Shown: positions 32,808-43,316 of the stretch, piece by piece
Numbering within the stretch: position 1 is the stretch's first letter
Layout of the letters: each line of letters starts with the position of its first letter
Assembly (NCBI RefSeq): GCF_051020955.1
Contig: NW_027476109.1
Span: 930,001 to 994,000 of the forward strand
Source: Megalopta genalis
Taxonomy: Eukaryota > Arthropoda > Insecta > Hymenoptera > Halictidae
Reading direction: 5' to 3'
Length of the DNA: 64,000 nt
The notes under the pieces: generated by a model
What the model saw: only the letters and a program-made list of their open reading frames with translations
Database searches by the model: none
What the model was told of the DNA's origin: nothing
Made by a program: the position numbers and the translations under genes

Positions 32808-33251
32808 TTACATAAACGGATATAAAGGACATAAAATAGCACGTGTGCATACTTCGAATAAAATATCATTATTTAATTGGATACGCGGTATTGCTTTTTG
32901 TTTATTTCCATCATTAAACAATGGAAACTGTTTGATGAGAATTTTTGGATTCTCCATAATTCTTTCACGAACTGAAACCGATGTCATAATTGTTTTCAAT
33001 CTCTGCTTTATGAAGGTATATTCAAGAATGTAAAAGTTTGAATCTTCAAAATTCTGGCAAAAGTTATCCGCAAATCTATTCGTAGCCTTCATATAAAGAT
33101 AAAGATAAAAGATGAAAATTATATTCAACGCCACGAATAAATACGCTTTGAATAAAAAATATATGTATTGGAAATGGATGTAAAAAGAAATGTGCACTGA
33201 TACTTTCTGGTAGAAAAATATCTTTACTTCGCGACATGTGAAGAAGCTCAA
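32808..33251 (-). CDS. 147-codon ORF of unknown function
   Basis: The N-terminal half is hydrophobic and aromatic (FYIHFQYIYFLFKAYLFVAL, a possible membrane segment). The C-terminal half looks like ordinary soluble protein: RLKTIMTSVSVRERIMENPK and PLFNDGNKQKAIPRIQL. It starts 20 bp inside the left flank of the Tc1-like element. The second half is more convincing as coding than the first, so the ORF may join a real exon to read-through. No family was recognised. Confidence 0.3.
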   Translation of the reverse strand: MSFFTCREVKIFFYQKVSVHISFYIHFQYIYFLFKAYLFVALNIIFIFYLYLYMKATNRFADNFCQNFEDSNFYILEYTFIKQRLKTIMTSVSVRERIMENPKILIKQFPLFNDGNKQKAIPRIQLNNDILFEVCTRAILCPLYPFM

Positions 33252-33274
33252 AGAAGAAGAAACTCAACGAGCTA

Positions 33275-34289
33275 CAGTGCCGGACGAATAGATAGCACAC
33301 TTTAAAATTAACGTAATTTAGATTTATTTAAGGTAATAACCGAGATTCTAATACTATATAGATTTGTAAATTACTGTTATGAACATACACAAATAAAATA
33401 AAATTACGTTACGCCAGTTTAAACAATTTTACTTAGAAAAAAAGAATTTTTATGGAAATACGGTGGAAAATAATGATGGCATATTTCACTAAGAATTATG
33501 TTGCGACTCCATGTAATTCCAAATAAAAAAAAACATGAAAAAAGTGTAAAATAATATTTTTTTGTTTAGGATTTAGTTTTCGAGAAAATCGAGATTGAAA
33601 ATTTGCTAAGCGCTGTACATCGCTTATAGCCGGAAAAGCATATGTACAAAGCAAGGTTTAAAACCTGGTTTTCTCAAAAACGAAATCCTAAAAAAAAAGA
33701 AGTCACTCTATATCTTTTTCATTCCTTTTTTATGAAGAATAATCCGGTAACCGCTTGTATATCGTTTCAGGAATACCCTGTACATATTTTTCAACAGGGT
33801 GATGCCGCGATTTTTTTTCTCGAGGATTAATCAGCAAGATCATATCGTTGAAAATTGTTGCGAAAATCATAACCATGCATTATGCAAATGACAGATAATT
33901 TCAAAAGATTGCCGAATGATAAAAATGTATTTAAGATGATAAGAAACAATTAGAACAAAAAACTAATAAAGAAACTTCGTAGATAATGACGACTGTTAAT
34001 AAGTGGAAAGATGAAGCCACAAAACATTAGGCATTCAATATTATTGCTTGATTTATTGACATACATAATTTTTAGTTAAGTGTGCTAACATTTTGTCCGA
34101 CTGTATTTCCATAAAAATTCTCTTTTTTTAAATAAAATTGTTTACACTTGCGAAATGCAATTTTATTTCATTTGTGTATGTTTATAGTGGTATTTTGCAA
34201 ATTTATATAGAAACAGTATTTTAGTTGTAATGTTACATAAATGAAAATTACATTAGTTTTAAAGTATGCTATCTTTTTGTTAGATACTG
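33275..34289. mobile_element. Tc1/mariner-like non-autonomous element with about 195-bp TIRs, TA target
   Basis: The left end TA|CAGTGCCGGACG and right end ACTG|TA flank inverted arms at 33275-33470 and about 34095-34289, which match imperfectly but along the whole length (for example ATAGCACACTTTAAAA and AGAATTTTTATGGAAATAC). Next to the inner end of the right arm is GTGCTAACATTTTGTCCGACTG (split as GTGCTAAC and ATTTTGTCCGACTG), resembling another Tc1-type terminus. No transposase is encoded. The interior has a short hairpin at about 33555-33700. Confidence 0.8.
33555..33700. repeat. Hairpin-forming inverted repeat inside the Tc1-like element
   Basis: TTTAGGATTTAGTTTTCGAG at about 33567 is inverted as TTCTCAAAAACGAAATCCTA at about 33672, spanning roughly 130 bp. 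It could be the core of an older nested MITE. Confidence 0.6.
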
Positions 34290-34291
34290 TA

Positions 34292-35756
34292 TTATCCCGA
34301 AATGAAAACTAGAGAGCATAATCGGAGACTTGAGACCAAGCATCCACATATTCGACACTTTCCTATCTTTATTTGAAAAACGATTCTATGAATATTGATT
34401 TGTTTTTGTTCTGGAACAATGTAGTTACGTGTTGATAATTAAGTGGTATTTTTATTTGTCGGACAAATTCTCGACTAATAAATTTATTTATTTCAAACAC
34501 ATCGAATAAAGATACTTATTTTATTAGGACCCTCCACAATTTTGCATAAAGATGAAGAAGTATCTTTTGTTCGTAACGTTTCTATAATTTATTATCTAAA
34601 TAATGTACAACTCTGCTAGGTTGTCATTTGTTTCGCAATTACAAGATGCAAATGAATTTCAGCATAAATTATACTGCAAAAATATCGTACAGTATTTATA
34701 ATGAAATAGTCGAAAATGTAAAATGCTAGATGTTTTTAATCGAGTAGTACATATATTTAACCGATCCAAAAGTTTCAGTCATATTACTACGAGATCGATT
34801 AATATTGCATAAAAAAATAATGCATCGTCAGACATAATATAAAATTCGTTTATTAGAAGTAAGTTAAAAAGATTAAATATTTAAATTATGGAAAAAATTA
34901 TAACTTAAATTACATTGCACAGCTACTGCAGTAACTCGAAATTTTATATTATTTTCACGATTCCCTTAGTTTCGTTAATATCATTTATTCCAAGTAGACT
35001 AACAAATATACGATCAAACCCTACTAGAAAATCTGAAAAATTTGGAACATTGATTGCAATAGATCATGTTGTTGAGGAACAGTCTTCTCTCTATTCCTGT
35101 GAAAAAGAAACATCAATTATTTTGCTTCCTCATTATTTTGGACCACAATTTTCAACAAAGAAGAAGTAGACAAAATTCTGTAATGTATCAGAAAGGGTCT
35201 AGGTCTAGGTTTATTTAAAAATGGTTTCATGAAAAAGAAACAAAATACGTCGAGATATGCTGTGCAATGCTTCGAAATTCTTGTTTACGATAGCAATGGT
35301 AAAAAAATGCGTGCTGCAGCATAGTTTCAGGACAGTTCTCCCATCCTTGACAGCAATTACAGGGAATACTATCTTATGGCACCCTCAAGTGGCTTTCTCG
35401 TTTAGAGTCTCCGACGATAAGAATCAAGCCGTCAGAGGAATGATTAACAGACGACTCGAGACAATAGATACGAACATGTGTACGCTAGAGGCGAGCAGGA
35501 CAAGGATGACCTGCAACATCGAGATCTCATCGAATTAGGAAAGGACGAAAGAAATATTATAGTATATGCTTCTGATAGAATTGTTTGGTACCTATGAACC
35601 GAAGCATATACATTCGGATAAACGATGGAATAAAAAATGCTCAAAAATTAGTTTTGCCTATATCTTTATCCGAAATATATTTAAAACATTAAGAACTTAA
35701 TTTTGGAAAAAATTGAGAAAGAGCAATACTTATGAAAAAAATTAGCCTCATCGGCG
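34292..35756. other. Unassigned AT-rich DNA
   Basis: Frames at 34915-35169 and 35257-35538 exist but show no recognisable motif. I see no element ends. Confidence 0.3.
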
Positions 35757-35760
35757 CTCG

Positions 35761-36080
35761 TGTGAAACGAGGACTTCAACATCCAATCTCCGAACGGCTA
35801 CATCATATCCCTCTGACTCATCCGATAACTTGTGAACAACAACATCGTATAACCTGACTCACCTATGACTCCGAACTTCAGACGACCACATCTCATCCCC
35901 TTGACTCAGCTTCCGACCTTTGCACCCAAACCCCTGTATAAAAGCCCTAGGAAACTAAATAAAGATACTCATTTTCACCCAGAAGCTCGTTGCGTTAACT
36001 TCGTCAAACTTATTAGCGTACGCGTACCATATAAGTATCGTTTTCTAGTGTTGTGTTAATTTGTGTTGTGTCCCATGACA
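35761..36080 (+). mobile_element. Solo LTR (320 bp), 4-bp TSD CTCG
   Basis: Begins TGTGAAACGAGG and ends CCCATGACA, with CTCG at 35757-35760 and 36081-36084. It contains a TATA box (TGTATAAAAG, about 35936-35945). AATAAA lies at 35958-35963, which is very close to it, so the functional polyadenylation site may differ. No internal region is adjacent. Confidence 0.75.
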
Positions 36081-36084
36081 CTCG

Positions 36085-37147
36085 CACAGCGTTCAAAAGA
36101 TTCGTATCTCGCTCGCACCATCAACCAACGACGTTGTAATCATAACGAAGATTTTGTATATCACGCATATCATAGTTTTATATCTTGAATTTCGTGTTCC
36201 TAGTTAAATAATCGTTTCTTTAAATGTAAAACCGTTTAATACTGCATAATATACTTATTAAGTGGACAATATCATACTTAACGAAGTTAAGTATGAAGAA
36301 AATGTCGAAAGTTTGGTTTTTATTTTTTATAACATTGTTTCACCCCCACAAAAAGTCTGGCAAAGATTGCTGACAACATCAGAGATTGCTGCTTTTGACA
36401 ATATCCTCCGATAGAATTGAAATGGCGAAGACAAGATTTGTCATTTCCGAAAAATTTGCAACTTTCCGATTTGTTTTTTCGTTCTTTATTTTTGGTAACC
36501 ATATTTTACGATCGAAAAATCTGAAAAAATTCTGTAACATGTGACCTGTTATTCAAAATGGATCAAATCTTTTTCAAAATTTTAAAATGCCATCGTTCAT
36601 CAGTTGGTAAATATAAACAAAACTTTGAAACTGTTTTAAATAATTATATTTAATTACATATTTTGAGGTTAGCAATCTGTTGTTAAGAAGTTAACAAATT
36701 TTAGGTTAAAAAATTAGTATTGAGATGTGCCGATTTATACATATTATGTTTGTTCTTATTTTAATCAGAAAAATCTTACAAACATATTTATGCAAATTTT
36801 ATTTAAAAATAAACAAAAAGAAGGATGTTTTATCTTTGCATTATGTATTTTGTACCTATTGTCCCATATTCAAGCCTGGATTAGATTACGATCCATGTGA
36901 CTCGTTCGACTATGAATTTTTTCGGCATGCCAAGGGGAGCCCCCAACTCCCCTCAGTAGTAAGTGAGAAACTACCTAGAACTACCATGCCATAACCACAC
37001 CAAACAAAAATTACGTGTTCTAAGCAAAATGACCTATGCAAGCGTAATAAGTGGTACCACTCAAGAAGGAATTGAACGAATTTTCAAGAAACCAATCACA
37101 TTTCAAGATAGTCGTATACAATCCTGTATGAGTGGAGAGTGTTCACA
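36085..37147. other. Unassigned stretch with coding-like patches
   Basis: A frame around 36850-37140 reads FKPGLDYDPCDSFDYEFF and, in a second frame, MTYASVISGTTQEGIERIF. These look like protein but match nothing I know. They end exactly at the solo LTR insertion. Confidence 0.3.
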
Positions 37148-37152
37148 GTCGC

Positions 37153-37656
37153 TGTTTCGGCCGAATCGCGGACCGCGGGTCAACGCACGCTCGACTTTCG
37201 ATGTACGCCGTCTCGCCGTTTTTGTCGAATAAACGGCGAGGCGGCAAGACAATAACACGATCGACGTGCGTTGGCCCGACCGTCAAACGCTCGCCTCGGC
37301 CTAATGTATACATGCAGCGTTTTTGCCTTAGGAGGCAATGACCGGCCTTCGGCACCTGACGATGCGTCACCTTGAGCATCGGCCAGGTGTCTATATATAC
37401 TGCCGCAAATGTGATAACGAAAATTCTCCAAGATATCGATATAGCGAACAGTCAAGTTTGATTTAGCGCCCCTTGCGCCGATACGAAGCCGTGCTTCAGT
37501 TTTTATACTTCTGTCGTAGCCGTGCTACACTGCATACGCCAAACGGAGCCGTGCTCCAAAAGCTTGTAAACCAAAGGACTGTGGAGTCCAAATCAAATAA
37601 ATCGCGTGTCGTCTCCTCCCGAATTCCGGCGCTTTAATTTTGTGCCGTGCGCAACA
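37153..37656 (+). mobile_element. Solo LTR of hairpin family, copy 1 (504 bp), TSD GTCGC
   Basis: Begins TGTTTCGGCCGAATCGC and ends GTGCCGTGCGCAACA, flanked by GTCGC at 37148-37152 and 37657-37661. A TATA box (CTATATATAC, 37391-37400) and AATAAA (37596-37601) delimit the transcribed region. Between them lie hairpins at 37466-37478, 37485-37497, 37516-37528, 37545-37557 and 37576-37589. No internal sequence accompanies it. It is closely related to 39232-39755. Confidence 0.93.
37466..37589 (+). repeat. Array of five short hairpins in LTR R/U5, copy 1
   Basis: GAAGC-CGT-GCTTC, GTAGC-CGT-GCTAC and GGAGC-CGT-GCTCC share the core AGCCGTGCT, with different but complementary outer base pairs. GCGC-CCCTT-GCGC precedes them and GGACT-GTGG-AGTCC follows. 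All lie downstream of the TATA box, so they would be at the 5' end of the element RNA. Confidence 0.85.
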
Positions 37657-37661
37657 GTCGC

Positions 37662-38368
37662 GATAACGTGGGAATGATTGGTCTCGAATGTATTTAGAAT
37701 GTTGATTGTTCGAATGTTGATTCAATTACGAATTATTTTAATCACGAGTGTAATTGAAATACACAATATAATATATATGTATGTATAATTATTTGTTGTT
37801 TGAAAGTTTAAATGAAAGAGAAAACAATTACTTATTAATTATTTGAAATAATAAAATTTGTTTATTAATTACGAATACGATTTCAATTGTTACTTATTAA
37901 TTATCATTTAATGGTTAAGTATTTATTATTCATGCGGTATACCGTGTCCAATAAATAATAATTACGTCGTAGTTATTAATAATATTTTAATTTATTTATT
38001 AAGTACATTGTAATTCGTAGTTAATGTAATTGAAATACTTAGTATTTTGTAATTATACTCCTATTGAATTACAAATCACCTTGTATTTTAATTAAATGGC
38101 GATCTCAATATCGAATTACATTGTAATTGAATTACTTTGTAATTATAATTCCTTGAGAAATTCAAATGTTCGCCAGATCCTTATCCTTAACCGATAAGGA
38201 TTTGATGAATTGTCCGCAAAAGACCGCAATTTCTAAAAAGCATTCCATAAATCGCTCAAGTACTTTTCCAACTAAGGAAAATCCACTGTAGGTTGGTTCC
38301 TCAACTTTCTCAACACAACTTCCAAAGCTATACAATTACGCTGTAAAGGTCGTGACGAAGAAAGAGAG
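37662..38368. other. AT-rich unassigned DNA
   Basis: Many TTATTAATTA-like runs but no coding trace and no element ends. Confidence 0.4.
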
Positions 38369-38475
38369 TCCCGCACAGCGGTGTGGCGTGTCCACCGCGT
38401 GAACGTTATAATTTTGAACATTATAACTCTTTCACCCGCTAGACGCGCCACGTCGCTGTGCGGGACTCTCGCACA
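38369..38475. mobile_element. 107-bp palindromic unit, MITE-like
   Basis: GAGAGTCCCGCACAGCG at the left is repeated in inverse at the right, and the imperfect pairing extends about 50 bp into a short AT-rich centre. The sharp ends suggest a MITE or remnant, but no clear target duplication was found. Confidence 0.5.
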
Positions 38476-38859
38476 TGCGTCGCTTGTCCTCACTCCTTGC
38501 GTAGCCTTTTTCGTGAACAGGTTGGTCGTAACATATAAATTCCTTACAAACAACAAATACATATATAGGAGTGTGGTGACATGAAACAAACGTCTGACTT
38601 GCAGAATGTCTTGTCGAGCACTGTCGTTCGAGTATGTTCAAGTAGACGCAAGTGTAGCGCGAGGCTACGCCTACTAACAATGCTGCATGCTCGATAATTT
38701 CAATCCCCGATTTACATGGATGGATCTCGATAGGAGTCATATAGTATTACATAAAAGTCATTGACGTACCATATCAGCCGCTAGTTTCGAATCGTTATCC
38801 CATTAAAAATAGTATGTCATTCCCATTCCTAATTAACCCGCACTTTTTTGCTAATTTTC

Positions 38860-39195
38860 CTTTCATATGTCAAAATTCAAGTGTTTACCCATTATTTCGT
38901 CTATAAACACTAATTCTCCGACTCAGAGAGAGATTTGCTTCGCAAATTCCACTCTCTTTGTTTTATTCACTTCACTGATGTACGGTTGCTTCCTCACAAT
39001 TTTGCTTTTAAATTCTGCCCAATGTAATCTGAATCGTTCTTGTATGCATTTGATTTTTATTTCGTTCCTGGACTTTTGATACAATCTCAGACGCACTTAT
39101 ATCTGGCTTCTTTTTAATAATCCTAAGAATTTCATGTTTTTGTACTGTTAATTTTTTTGGTCTACCACTCGGTGCAATATTCTTTCTTTTCTATA
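38860..39195 (-). pseudogene. Tc1-like transposase N-terminal fragment
   Basis: The minus strand reads GRPKKLTVQKHEILRIIKKK, PDISASEIVSKVQ and, after frame breaks, VNKTKRVEFAKQI. This matches the layout of the second helix-turn-helix and the linker of Tc1-type transposases (GRPR AT-hook-like motif, K.P..SA.EI, then EFAK). No catalytic DDE region is kept. It lies next to the solo LTR at 39232. Confidence 0.55.
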
Positions 39196-39231
39196 TTTAT
39201 TTACTAGGGTAAGTGGGTTATTTACTGTGTT

Positions 39232-39755
39232 TGTTCCGGTCGAATCGCGGACCGCGGGTCAACGCACGTTCGACATACGATGTACGCCGTCTCGCCGTTT
39301 TTGTCGAATAAACGGCGAGGCGGCAAGACAATAACACGATCGACGTGCGTTGGCCCGACCGTCAAACGCTCGCCTCGGCCGTTGTAAACACGCGGCGTTT
39401 TGCCTTAGGAGGCAATGACCCGGCCTTCGACGCCTGACGATGCTTCTCCTTGAACATCGGCCAGGTGTCTATATATACTGCCGCAAATTTGATAACGGGG
39501 GATTTTTGGTAGACAACGTTATCGCTTATAGACCAGTATTATTCAGCGCCCATGCGCCCATACGAAGCCGTGCTTCCATTTCATAGTCTCAGTGAAGCCG
39601 TGCTTCACTTCGTAACAAATTCGTAGCCGTGCTGCAATTTATACGTCGAACGGAGCCGTGCTCCAAGAATTGTAAACGAGGACTGCGGAGTCCAACAAAT
39701 AAATCGTTGTCGTCTCCTCACGACTTCCGGCGGTTATTTTGTGCCGTGCGCAACA
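39232..39755 (+). mobile_element. Solo LTR of hairpin family, copy 2 (524 bp), TSD GTGTT
   Basis: Begins TGTTCCGGTCGAATCGC and ends GTGCCGTGCGCAACA, flanked by GTGTT at 39227-39231 and 39756-39760. Its different TSD shows it inserted independently of copy 1. It has the same TATA and AATAAA layout and one extra hairpin unit. It lies in block C', where block C has no LTR. Confidence 0.93.
39546..39693 (+). repeat. Array of six short hairpins in LTR R/U5, copy 2
   Basis: GCGCCCATGCGC (39546), GAAGCCGTGCTTC (39564), the longer AGTGAAGCCGTGCTTCACT (39591-39609), GTAGCCGTGCTGC (39623, pairing kept by a G-U wobble), GGAGCCGTGCTCC (39652) and GGACTGCGGAGTCC (39680). The 39591 unit has no counterpart in copy 1. 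Confidence 0.85.
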
Positions 39756-39849
39756 GTGTTCATTAAAGTGTCGTCCTAAGTTTTCGACAAATTAAATGGT
39801 TTTCTTAACCCTTATCGCAATTCTTAAAATATTTAAAATATATGTTGAT

Positions 39850-40320
39850 TAGTGGTGTGCGTGAACTCGGGATTTCCCGAAACCCGATGCTTGGAACGGG
39901 ATGAGAAGATGTGTATCGGGTCGGGACGAGATCGGGACGACAATATTCAAGATTCCTGAAAACATTCGATTTCCTATGCTATCAATTATTACAAAACGAC
40001 ACATCGCCGTACCTAGTACAAAATTGACTAGCGAAAAGATGTTTTCAACAATTGGAAATATCGTTGCAATCGAGAGAACCAAGCTATTACATACTGTCAT
40101 ACGTAGAGAATTTTAAATCAAACTATACATATCTTACTTTTCTGGTTTGATAAAAAATATAAAATTTTGCAAAATAAACTGCAACAATGGAAATCAAAAA
40201 TTTTTAACTAGGACCGTATTAAAAAAAAGACGCTCTCCCAGTATTTTAAGAAGTCCTAAACATTTCCGGAAAACTCGAAAGTTTCAAGATCCCGTCCTGA
40301 TCCGTACTCGCACACCTCTA
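39850..40320 (+). mobile_element. hAT-family remnant (471 bp) with near-8-bp TSD
   Basis: The ends are TAGTGGTGTGCGTG and, read inward on the other strand, TAGAGGTGTGCGAG, a typical hAT terminus. Flanks are ATGTTGAT (39842-39849) and ACATTGAT (40321-40328), an 8-bp duplication with two changes. Only the last part of a transposase remains inside, so it is an internal-deletion derivative. Confidence 0.85.
39901..40116 (+). pseudogene. hAT transposase C-terminal dimerisation domain remnant
   Basis: The frame encodes RFPMLSIITKRHIAVPSTKL then SEKMFSTIGNIVAIERTKLL. The FP.LS..AKR...VP.....SE..FST.GNIV...R..L pattern is the hATC dimerisation domain. No zinc BED finger or catalytic core remains. 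Confidence 0.85.
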
Positions 40321-40945
40321 ACATTGATGTCTATTATATAATATACATACACAAATTTTATGATAACCGAAATATATAAAGAACACAAAATAATTAACAA
40401 AATCTAATATAAAAATCAGTTTTCGATCGAATTACTGCGCTCTTAAAAAATGAAAAGATAATTACTATGTGTCAGTAACTGAGCCTTTTCTAATTACCAT
40501 GTGCCAATTTCTGATCACTCATCTAGTTACCGTGTGTCGATTTCTGTGCACTGATCTAATTAGATCTAATTTGATGTAATCAGTTCTAGGTAAATACTAA
40601 ACTTCGAAAATTGTATGAGCTTTAGGTATCATAACTTATTATACATGTTTCAGTACTTGCAATATTATTTTAAAAAAGGAAAGAAAATTACGTGCAGTGT
40701 CCATACATTTCACAGACCAAGAAATTAACGTTAAATGCAATACGCAGTTTGTCATAAGAGGGCTCTGTAATCACAACGCACGCATAAAAAAAGACATGAA
40801 AACTTAAAACAAGACGTAAATGTATCTAGGCAGTGGATTATTTATTATTTTTCTGTAATTTTGTCGAGTTTTATAGATATAATAGTTTATTCTTTTGTTT
40901 TGGAAAGCATGATTTTTGTATCTTTTTCGTCTTTACTTGCAACCT

Positions 40946-41899
40946 GATTCATAGGGCAAAATGACGTCAAACCATTATTAGAAATTTAAGAAGGTAGTTT
41001 CCGCATTTCATAAATCTTAGGATGTTAAACTTTTGATTCGGTTGTGAAAATTACAGGTGAAGGGAACTAGTCAAATAAAATGGTTTTCGTTCTGTGACAC
41101 TATGTTTCCTGAAGCATTCTGTTATATATCTTGAATATATTAGATCAATTGAGAATAAACATAAGAAATTATCGTAAGATCGGCAGTACCCCAAAGTAGC
41201 CATGTTGCAGTAACGAGGACAATCGTTTCCGACTTCAAAATGTCGCGGCCACTTAACATGTAAGCGACTTTTTAGTCGACATTTCGAGCTCTACATTTAA
41301 TTATTATACAATGCACTGAAACACTTGACTGAGCATTCATCGCAGGTAGCTGTTAGGATAGCTGTTAAAGTGATAAGGTACCCTGCGAGTTATTGACCTA
41401 AAAATATAAAAATAACTGTCTGTTAAATATGAGTTACCTAGAATCATATGATACAGCAACCATTAACTGCTATTGTAAAAAAATACTTAGTACCTAGAAC
41501 TGTCGTAATGGGAACGTCAACTTCTGCCAATGAAATTCTTATTCAATGAAGAACGGCTCCATTCCATTCGTAAAGTAATAGATTCAAAAATAGCATATCA
41601 GTCATCCCTTTCACAATACATACCTGGTTTGTGAGAAATAATATCCACAGCCTGTCTGTAATTTAAATGTCTACAAGCGAAAAATAGTTTATCAAGAAAC
41701 TTATAAGAAACAGGAATGCCTTGCAGCTATTTGTTCATATACATGGAAAATGAATACACGTCACAATATGGTAGTATTTTTGACGTAATACATGAAGAAA
41801 TGAAATAAATCGTTCGATTCATTTGTTATTTATGCAAAAAAGTGAAATTTTGTGTGGACGAAATGATAAGGCACTTTAAATATGAAACAAAAATGCTTT
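40946..41899. other. Unassigned AT-rich DNA
   Basis: No ORF above 60 codons with coding character and no recognised repeats. Confidence 0.4.
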
Positions 41900-41904
41900 G
41901 ACGT

Positions 41905-42271
41905 TGTTCCCGTTTTGACCGGTGGTCAAGCTGGAAAATGAGGCCAACTCCGGGATTTTACAGGCTCCTAGGCAGACCATCCGACATAATGCATGATATT
42001 CGGGAATTCGATTCATGACGCAGGAAAATTCGTTCGGGTAGAGTGCCAGGCGAGCCCACCTGAGACGCATTCGATCAGCCTATCTTTCGGACATCCGATC
42101 CCTTTTACCTGCGCTATCATGTACGCCGTTATAATTGTACATGCATTCGATCACGTACGCCACAATGACAAAAGGTATAAAAGAGTAATAAAACAGTCGT
42201 TCATTGGTAATCAAGCATAATACATTTCTTACCTTACTTATTAGCTCTGTATTATTACGCCACGGCTAACA
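41905..42271 (+). mobile_element. Possible solo LTR (367 bp)
   Basis: It would run from TGTTCCCGTTTTGACC to CACGGCTAACA. Flanks are GACGT (41900-41904) and TACGT (42272-42276), matching at four of five bases. TATAAAAG lies at 42176-42183. AATAAA follows immediately at 42187 and is probably not the functional signal. The assignment rests on termini and the TATA box only. Confidence 0.45.
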
Positions 42272-42750
42272 TACGTAAATTACTGAATAAAACCGCGCAA
42301 GTAACATGCAAATACGAGGCATAATTCGCTGATCACAGTACAATACACGTGTGCCAATAATTAGGCCAGTATCCTCCCCCTCCCCTATATGTACTTCGTT
42401 TATGCTAAAGTAGCTACTACCATTTGGGACCAATTGTTTTTTTCCACCTTGTGCCATCCACGTAGACCGAGAATTTTTCTCATCAAGTATACTTAAAACC
42501 ATTTATTTGTTGATCGCGTCTGCGATTCTGTAATAAAGACTCGACGTATTTACATGTATTTAATCGTTTATTTAGGTTCAACCATTCCGACTAACAGTCT
42601 CCCATTCTGGGATAGTTCCAGCCCCGAACAGAAATGAATAACACATGGAAGGGATGAAGCTGGGTTATGTTAGAGGAGGAGGAAACACAAATTTTTTGAA
42701 AAGATGATTATTTATTGTATAATAAGGATGACGAAGAATTATGACAGAGG

Positions 42751-43225
42751 AAGAAAATTGTAACTTTGTTTTTAAAAATTAATTATTTAATTATTTATTT
42801 TTATTGGGATTATGGCTTGGATTATTTATTTACTGTACAAAGTTTTACTAAAACTTTTATTATAATTTTTATTTTAAAGAAGATATATGTACGTTATGCA
42901 CGAACGACTGATCGCCCAATTTCAACTAACAAACCGCGACTGAATATCGTCCCCGTATATACCTTTTTGATGTGATCCTCTCCACCAATTAAAGACGGTC
43001 ATTTATCGCGTTTTACATTGTATGCTACCGCTGGTGTGCTCTAACGACACCGGCGATAATGGGTGTGTATCGCGGTGTGTATTTATAAGTTACAGTTTAT
43101 ATTACCGCCTGTGCGCGCTTAAGAAACCGGCGCAATGAAATCTGATAATTTCGAACTTCAGTCCCAAGTAAAGTATAAATTAATTTTTGTCCGAGGCTAC
43201 AGTTACTTTTTCAACAATTTTAGAT
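42751..43225 (+). repeat. Segment shared with the virus-like locus (left copy)
   Basis: Matches 56165-56462 plus 58284-58440 in the same orientation: a shared TATTGGGATTA(T/G)GGCTTGGATTATTT, then CGACACCGGCGAT and AAATTAATTTTTGTCCGAGG. Here the segment is uninterrupted; in the right copy the fold-back element splits it. The match ends about 25 bases into the frame that becomes the capsid-like ORF on the right. An (ACT)n run (43227-43256) follows. Confidence 0.8.
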
Positions 43226-43226
43226 T

Positions 43227-43256
43227 ACAACTATTACTACTACTACTACTACTATT
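43227..43256 (+). repeat. (ACT)n microsatellite
   Basis: ATTACTACTACTACTACTACT directly after the shared segment. Confidence 0.9.
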
Positions 43257-43316
43257 GGTTGTCCTTTTAATAAATATATGTACTATTAACTCTGAATACA
43301 CTTGGTAATGATATAA

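Larger units (their letters stand above)
39205..40945 (-). repeat. Block C': inverse copy of block C, split by solo LTR and hAT
   Basis: Segments 39205-39231, 39756-39841 and 40329-40945 align in reverse complement to 32610-32364 and 29546-29190. The solo LTR (39232-39755) and the hAT remnant (39850-40320) are absent from block C. In turn the AAAT target of S2 corresponds to TACT at about 40467-40475, uninterrupted. Confidence 0.85.

Noticed and set aside
42187..42192. AATAAA as polyadenylation signal of the possible LTR at 41905
   Set aside because: It lies only a few bases after the TATA box, too close to act as the 3' end signal.
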